A stretch of 11,005 bases of DNA from an uncultured Bacillus sp. (GTDB taxonomy: Bacteria > Bacillota > Bacilli > Bacillales > Cytobacillaceae), in contig CALGSR010000004.1 in NCBI GenBank assembly GCA_937902115.1, forward strand, positions 1 through 11,005. Reading direction: 5' to 3'. Made by a program: the position numbers and the translations under genes. The notes under the pieces are model-generated. The model ran no database searches, had not been told where the DNA came from, and saw only the letters and a list, made by a program, of their open reading frames with translations. How positions within the stretch are numbered: the stretch's first letter is position 1; each line of letters opens with the position of its first letter. Positions 7,258-11,005 of the stretch are shown one piece after another.

Positions 7258-8204
7258 CATCCAGAAATATAGGGGAATTATGGCAGAGTTATAGTAAGGG
7301 TCACGGTCGTTTAAATCATATCACATCCAGAAATATAGGGGAATTATGGCTAACTCCGCATAAACCTTTATTTTGTCTTTATCATATCACATCCAGAAAT
7401 ATAGGGGAATTATGGCTCATTGTTTAATGAACCATATATTTGTTTAATCATATCACATCCAGAAATATAGGGGAATTATGGCATTTTATTAAAAGGTTGT
7501 CCCTTTTGCAACATCATATCACATCCAGAAATATAGGGGAATTATGGCGAAATATGGGGAATAAATGATGATTTACAAATCATATCACATCCAGAAATAT
7601 AGGGGAATTATGGCTCTAAAACAAATGAGCAATATTTGAACGAAATCATATCACATCCAGAAATATAGGGGAATTATGGCTGGGTTATCGCGTTTCCCCA
7701 AACTGATAACATCATATCACATCCAGAAATATAGGGGAATTATGGCCTGCAATATATATTATACACTATTGCAGGGATCATATCACATCCAGAAATATAG
7801 GGGAATTATGGCACAAGCTTGGAAACCTTCAAGCTTCATGGGATCATATCACATCCAGAAATATAGGGGAATTATGGCCCAATCTTTGATAGAGTTCCAG
7901 ATATTAATATCATATCACATCCAGAAATATAGGGGAATTATGGCAAGCTTTTCGCACGATCCAATAATGACTGCATCATATCACATCCAGAAATATAGGG
8001 GAATTATGGCTGTTTATAGCTTTCATGTTTATCACATTTCATCATATCACATCCAGAAATATAGGGGAATTATGGCTGATTAAAGTGTACATGTGATACC
8101 GCAAAAATCATATCACATCCAGAAATATAGGGGAATTATGGCTCTATTGTCCTAGCATTATAATTATTAGTGATCATATCACATCCAGAAATATAGGGGA
8201 ATTA
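7249..8204 (-). CRISPR. Type II-C CRISPR array: 14 full repeats, 14 spacers, truncated 15th repeat
   Basis: Fourteen identical 36-bp repeats start every 66 bases at 7249, 7315, 7381, 7447, 7513, 7579, 7645, 7711, 7777, 7843, 7909, 7975, 8041 and 8107. All 14 spacers are exactly 30 bp. The copy at 8173 keeps only its first 32 bases, then diverges. In crRNA orientation (minus strand) the repeat begins GCCATAATTCCCC and ends TGATATGAT, similar in layout to the GeoCas9 repeat and complementary to the tracrRNA anti-repeat. The array starts 152 bases after cas2. Spacer origins cannot be judged without a search; none visibly matches elsewhere in the window. The perfect repeats suggest a recent or actively maintained array. 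Confidence 0.98.
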
Positions 8205-8725
8205 ATTTAAGTGCCTGTCAGAGCGACCGAGCCTAGGTTGCAACATATAGTGGGTGGGATTCCCACCGAGAAAGAACTAGCCATTCACTCGTAGCGAGTC
8301 TTGGAGGGCAAGGGGTAACCCTTGCCTTTAAGCGTAGACAGTTAGGTGATGGGCCGAAAGCCAATTGGTTGAAGGGATTGAGCTCCGAAATACCAGTCGA
8401 GAGGGCTGATGTAGTTGACAGTACAGAAAGCAATACTTTTACTTTCGTAAAAGGCGAGAAGGTAGAAGCCTCTTCGGAGTCGATGACCTCGGCACGTTAC
8501 ACATCGATATGTTGTAGCAACTCGGGAGGTCCTGTCGGTCTTTCCAATTGACATGGAGAGTATGGTGAAACAAGCGATAACAAGTGAGTGAACCAAACGC
8601 CGCACAGGAAGTCGGATAACTGCATAGTACCAATGAAATCGGGTAATTCTGATGGAGGAAAGGCAGTTACCTTATTATTGCCCTTATGGGGACACATTTA
8701 CTACACACAGAGGTAGGTACATTAA

Positions 8726-10053
8726 ATGGAAACAAAACTAATAAGGATAGCAGAATTAGCAAAATCTCATCCGAAAATGAAATTTACATCACTAGCACAT
8801 CTTCTCAACGAAGAAATGCTTAAACAGTGTCACGATGAATTACCTAGTAAGAAAGCACCTGGTATTCATCACACCACTAAAGAAGATATGCAGAAAATCG
8901 AGATGACAACCTCGCACATCTTGTAGCAAGAATGAAACAGAAAAGCTATAAGCCTGTTCCGGTCAGGAGAACTTACATCGGTAAGCCCGGAACAAACAAG
9001 AAAAGACCATTGGGGATTCCAGAACACGAAGATAAAATTGTCCAGCGTGGAATAGCCAAAATATTAAACGCAATTTATGAACAGGATTTTCTTGATAGTT
9101 CTTTTGGTTTTCGACCAAAACGAAGCTGCCATGACGCGTTAAAGATACTCAATGTCTACATAGAGAAAAGATATACCAATTATATTGTAGACGCTGATAT
9201 CAAAGGGTTCTTTGACAACGTTAATCATGAATGGATGATGAAGTTTCTGAAACATCGAATAGATGACCCAAGCCTTTTGAGATTGATAGCTAGATTCTTA
9301 AAAGGCGGTTATATGGAACAAGGGAAATTATTCAAGACTGAACGAGGGACTCCGCAAGGTGGGATCATTTCACCAATAATTGCGAACGTATATTTGCATT
9401 ATGTCGTAGACATGTGGTTTGAGAAGGTTGTGAGAAAGTGGTGTAAGGGACACGCGTACATTGTTCGCTATGCAGATGACTTCGCCTGTTGCTTTCAATA
9501 CGAAAGCGAAGCAAAAGCATTCTATAAGGCTTTGATTGCGCGTTTGAAAATGTTTAATCTAGAAATTGCAGAGGATAAGACGAAAATTATACCATTCGGT
9601 AGATTCGCTGAGGAAAACTGCAAAAGAAAAGGAAACGGGAAACCTCCAACCTTTGATTTTCTTGGCTTTACTCACTATTGCAGTAAAAGCAAAAGTGGGA
9701 AATTTAGGGTTAAACGTAAAACTAGCAAAAAGAAAGTTAGAGCAAAGCTAAAAGAGTGCAAAGAATGGTTGAAAGCAAATAGAACGACTGATATTCACTT
9801 GGTAAAAGAGCGTCTTGACCGTTCGCTAGTGGGATACTTCAATTACTACTGCATATCAGACAACACGCTATTTGTTAGAAACTTCAAGGACGAAGTAAGA
9901 AAGTTATTCTTTAAGTGGATGAACAGGCGAAGTCAGAAGAAATCCTTTAACTGGGAGAAATTCGCTCTCTTCCTTAAGAGATATCCATTCCCGACACCTA
10001 GATTAAAAGTTAGTATTTATGAAATAAAGAAAGAGATTGGTTATATTCTGTGA
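8726..10053 (+). pseudogene. ltrA: Group II intron reverse transcriptase/maturase, frameshifted
   Basis: Reverse transcriptase and maturase used for intron splicing and retrohoming. Reading starts METKLIRIAELAKSHPKM (ATG 8726, AGAGG-type ribosome site upstream) and stops after 66 codons. The rest continues in another frame to 10053. Near 8885-8890 the sequence GATATGCAG appears where family members read GATTATGCAG (Asp-Tyr-Ala): one missing T. Restoring it gives exactly 443 codons including stop, a normal length for maturases without a C-terminal HNH endonuclease domain. The RT core is intact: GTPQGGIISP, then the catalytic YADD at 9469-9480 (about residue 249 after correction), LGFTHYC, and a C-terminal maturase X region (SLVGYFNYYC). 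A partial protein could begin at the ATG at 8932 but would lack RT0/RT1. A sequencing error in a T-A context is the main alternative to a true mutation. Confidence 0.88.
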
Positions 10054-10067
10054 ATGATAATAGGGAG

Positions 10068-10157
10068 GAGCCGTGTGCGTTAATTGCGCCCGCACGGTTC
10101 TGAGAGGGGGGAGGAACACAATTTGCCGTAAGGCAGAAAGGTTCCCTCCTACTCGAC
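10068..10157 (+). ncRNA. Group II intron domains V and VI
   Basis: Domain V (10068-10100) begins GAGCCGTG with the catalytic AGC triad at 10069-10071, pairs over 8 bp with CACGGTTC, and carries an upper GCG/CGC stem. Domain VI (about 10101-10157) has a GGAGGAAC/GTTCCCTCC stem, an inner TGCC-GTAA-GGCA hairpin and an unpaired A at 10151 as likely branch point. Both look intact, so the ribozyme could still splice if a maturase is supplied in trans. Confidence 0.88.
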
Positions 10158-10382
10158 CTTGTCGAAAAGTATTTAATTAATTTTATTGACAATGATTTTT
10201 AATTGTGAATTATTTAATTCTCAATTGAATTTAACCAGCACAATTTTGAATTGCCTATGCTTCAGAAAACAGTTGAACTATTAAAAGTTTGTTTTTTCAA
10301 TCGATGCGGATTTCCTAATTTTTAATAAAATGGTCATTATTCTTTCGACAATAATCCCTCGATTTAAAAATGGGCTTAATGT
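10158..10382. other. AT-rich gene-free flank right of the intron
   Basis: I see no convincing gene. The sequence opens with the imperfect palindrome CTTGTCGAAAAG and then is very AT-rich. Before intron insertion it would have directly flanked the truncated right-end CRISPR repeat. On the minus strand a weak promoter-like pair (TTCACA, 18 bases, TAAAAT) points toward the array, which would make this the upstream region of the pre-crRNA, but such pairs are frequent in AT-rich DNA. Confidence 0.5.
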
Positions 10383-10407
10383 TCAGACAATTATTTGGCC
10401 ACCTGAA

Positions 10408-10500
10408 TATTGCCATTGAAATTAACCACTTATGCCATGAAATTGATCCACATAGGACACCATTTTGATCCTTCCTCTGACATAGAGTGAGCCAGTGCTA
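10408..10500 (+). repeat. Direct-repeat block 1: degenerate 22-bp motifs
   Basis: Anchor tetramers GCCA (10412), GCCA (10434) and GACA (10456) are each 22 bases apart and introduce motifs ending in TTAACCACT, TTGATCCAC and TTGATCCTT. A fainter copy precedes the block (GACA at 10386, GGCCACC) and a degenerate one follows (GACA at 10479), ending in GTGAGCCAGTGCTA. The whole block recurs 220 bases to the right. Confidence 0.75.
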
Positions 10501-10537
10501 CAGTCCTGCAATATAGATTTGATAGCGGTCTTTACAA

Positions 10538-10620
10538 GGAGAGGTGGTAATGATAGGCTTCCTTGCTAGGCAAGCTTTTAACTGCCGTTTATTGCCCGAG
10601 AATATTACCACAGAGGCTCC
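10538..10620. other. Nested inverted-repeat structure
   Basis: Nested complementary arms are GGAG (10538-10541) with CTCC (10617-10620), GTGGTAAT (10544-10551) with ATTACCAC (10604-10611), and CTTGC (10562-10566) with GCAAG (10570-10574) around a 3-base loop. Together they could form one long, interrupted hairpin as RNA or single-stranded DNA. It lies between the two 22-bp repeat blocks. There is no U-run at either end, so it is not a simple terminator. Function unknown. Confidence 0.6.
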
Positions 10621-10627
10621 TGGTGAA

Positions 10628-10720
10628 GAAAGACATTGGATAGTTCCACCTCTGCCATGTTTTTGACCCACTAAGGACATAATTTTGATCCACCATTGCC
10701 AAGTGAGAACCAGTATGCTA
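10628..10720 (+). repeat. Direct-repeat block 2: degenerate 22-bp motifs
   Basis: Anchors GACA (10632), GCCA (10654) and GACA (10676) lie exactly 220 bases after their counterparts in block 1. The motifs end in TAGTTCCACC, TTTGACCCACT and TTTGATCCACC. The block closes with GTGAGAACCAGTATGCTA, matching the tail of block 1 with a small indel. Identity to block 1 is clear but diverged, suggesting an old duplication or two related element ends. Confidence 0.75.
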
Positions 10721-10748
10721 GATACCTTATATATCAACAATCCCACCA

Positions 10749-10919
10749 CCCTTGACCTTGTTTGTGTCCGTGGTAGTGGTTTTGATGGCGAATGGCGGAA
10801 ATAAAGCCTTTGAGGCTCATTCGCATCAATAGCGTACCACGGACAATCACTTCTAAGTTCCGCTGGCGGGGCCCCGACCCCTTCCAGCGATCACTAAGAA
10901 GTGGCACGGCGGTCAAGGG
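10749..10919. other. Cloverleaf-like nested inverted repeats, possible structured RNA
   Basis: An outer perfect 9-bp pair (CCCTTGACC 10749-10757 with GGTCAAGGG 10911-10919) encloses two arms. Arm 1 is closed by a perfect 10-bp pair (GTCCGTGGTA 10766-10775 with TACCACGGAC 10835-10844), contains GCGAATG (10788-10794) with CATTCGC (10818-10824), and is tipped by AGCCT-TTG-AGGCT. Arm 2 pairs CACTTCT (10848-10854) with AGAAGTG (10897-10903) and CGCTGG (10861-10866) with CCAGCG (10884-10889) around a GC-rich apex. The segment is more GC-rich than its surroundings. No protein explains it. It could be a non-coding RNA or the end structure of a mobile element. Confidence 0.65.
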
Positions 10920-10964
10920 CAAGCAGCTAAAGCTGTGGTTAAGAAAGCATGTATCACTGTGGAT

Positions 10965-11004
10965 TGGATCACCTTTGTCTCAAATGGATCATTTTCTTGT
11001 CACA
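10965..11004 (-). repeat. Inverted pair of the 22-bp motif at window end
   Basis: TGGATCA occurs at 10965-10971 and 10985-10991. Each is followed by TGTC (10976-10979 and 10998-11001), and the TGTC copies are 22 bases apart. On the minus strand this reads GACA ... TGATCCA, the same order as in the two blocks to the left, so the copies face them. Further copies may lie beyond the window. Confidence 0.65.
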
Positions 11005-11005
11005 G

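Larger units (their letters stand above)
8211..10157 (+). mobile_element. Group II intron with degenerate maturase gene
   Basis: The element of about 1.95 kb begins GTGCCTGTCAGAGCGACC, close to the GUGYG consensus, and ends CTACTCGAC with a candidate branch-point A at 10151, seventh from the 3' end. Structured domains I-III occupy about 8211-8700, including GGTGGG/CCCACC (8253-8267) and a perfect 8-bp stem capped by a GTAA tetraloop (8307-8326). The maturase gene lies in domain IV. Domain V is 10068-10100 and domain VI follows. The left edge lies 6 bases past the truncated CRISPR repeat; the right flank (CTTGTCGAAAAG) does not restore the missing TGGC of the repeat. Exact boundaries are inferred from consensus, and I could not resolve EBS/IBS pairings. 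The intron is opposite in direction to crRNA transcription. Confidence 0.88.
10383..11004. mobile_element. Possible relic of an IS21-like element (ends only, no transposase)
   Basis: The segment holds many degenerate copies of a motif of about 22 bp with core TTGATCCAC, pointing one way in two blocks (10383-10500 and 10628-10720) and the other way at 10965-11004. The last motif finishes in TGTCACA, which could be an element end beginning TGTGACA on the other strand. Closely spaced degenerate repeats of about 20 bp near both ends are a feature of the IS21 family. No istA or istB reading frame is visible, so it would be an internally deleted relic or a small non-autonomous element. Family assignment is tentative. 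Confidence 0.35.

Noticed and set aside
7212..8083. Open frames of 71 and 135 codons with repeated peptides across the array
   Set aside because: The repeat-plus-spacer period is 66 bases, a multiple of three, so one frame stays open through the repeats. They are artefacts of the CRISPR array.
8233..8697. Several short open frames on both strands inside the intron 5' part
   Set aside because: They fall in structured domains I-III of the group II intron, overlap each other and have no ribosome sites or recognisable motifs.
8205..10157. Intron inserted cleanly inside a CRISPR repeat
   Set aside because: The right flank does not begin with the missing TGGC, and six non-repeat bases lie between the repeat break and the intron start.
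10498..10922. Minus-strand frames of 83 and 62 codons
   Set aside because: They run through the 22-bp repeats and nested inverted repeats, resemble nothing recognisable and lack ribosome sites. They are better explained as non-coding structure.

Overview
The window looks like part of a defence island from a low-GC Gram-positive bacterium, most likely a Bacillaceae member and possibly a thermophilic one. The reasons are the AT-rich sequence, purine-rich Shine-Dalgarno sites, a Cas9 and tracrRNA that closely resemble (from memory) the Geobacillus stearothermophilus GeoCas9 type II-C system, and a Bacillus-type group II intron maturase. No taxonomic search was possible.

Layout. Positions 2-298 are the C-terminal end of a PglZ-like protein, followed by brxL (317-2347): the 3' end of a type 1 BREX phage-defence operon. 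The brxL-cas9 gap holds a good sigma-A-type promoter, a tracrRNA whose anti-repeat matches the downstream CRISPR repeat at 29 of 36 positions, and a strong terminator. cas9 (2652-5909), cas1 (5881-6783) and cas2 (6776-7096) overlap as an operon. There is no csn2 or cas4, which fits subtype II-C. A terminator closes the operon. A second hairpin with a U-run on the minus strand then closes the oppositely transcribed CRISPR array (7249-8204: 14 perfect 36-bp repeats, 14 spacers of exactly 30 bp and a truncated 15th repeat). Each repeat ends, in crRNA orientation, in an extended -10 box, so each probably carries its own promoter, as known for Neisseria and Campylobacter II-C arrays.

Six bases beyond the truncated repeat begins a group II intron (about 8211-10157) in the opposite orientation to crRNA transcription. 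Its maturase/reverse transcriptase gene is broken by a single missing base near 8887. Domains V and VI are intact.

The last 848 bases have no convincing gene. After about 225 AT-rich bases there is a composite of degenerate repeats with a 22-bp period (core like TTGATCCAC), present as two blocks exactly 220 bp apart and an inverted pair at the window end. Between them lie two long nested inverted-repeat structures, one arranged like a cloverleaf. The 22-bp repeats recall the multiple terminal repeats of IS21-family elements, but no transposase is present. This is the least explained part of the window.

Functionally, BREX and Cas9 form two consecutive antiviral layers. tracrRNA pairs with crRNAs made leftward from the array, and Cas1-Cas2 insert new spacers. 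The intron separates the array's right end from its original flank, but repeat-borne promoters could keep the array active.
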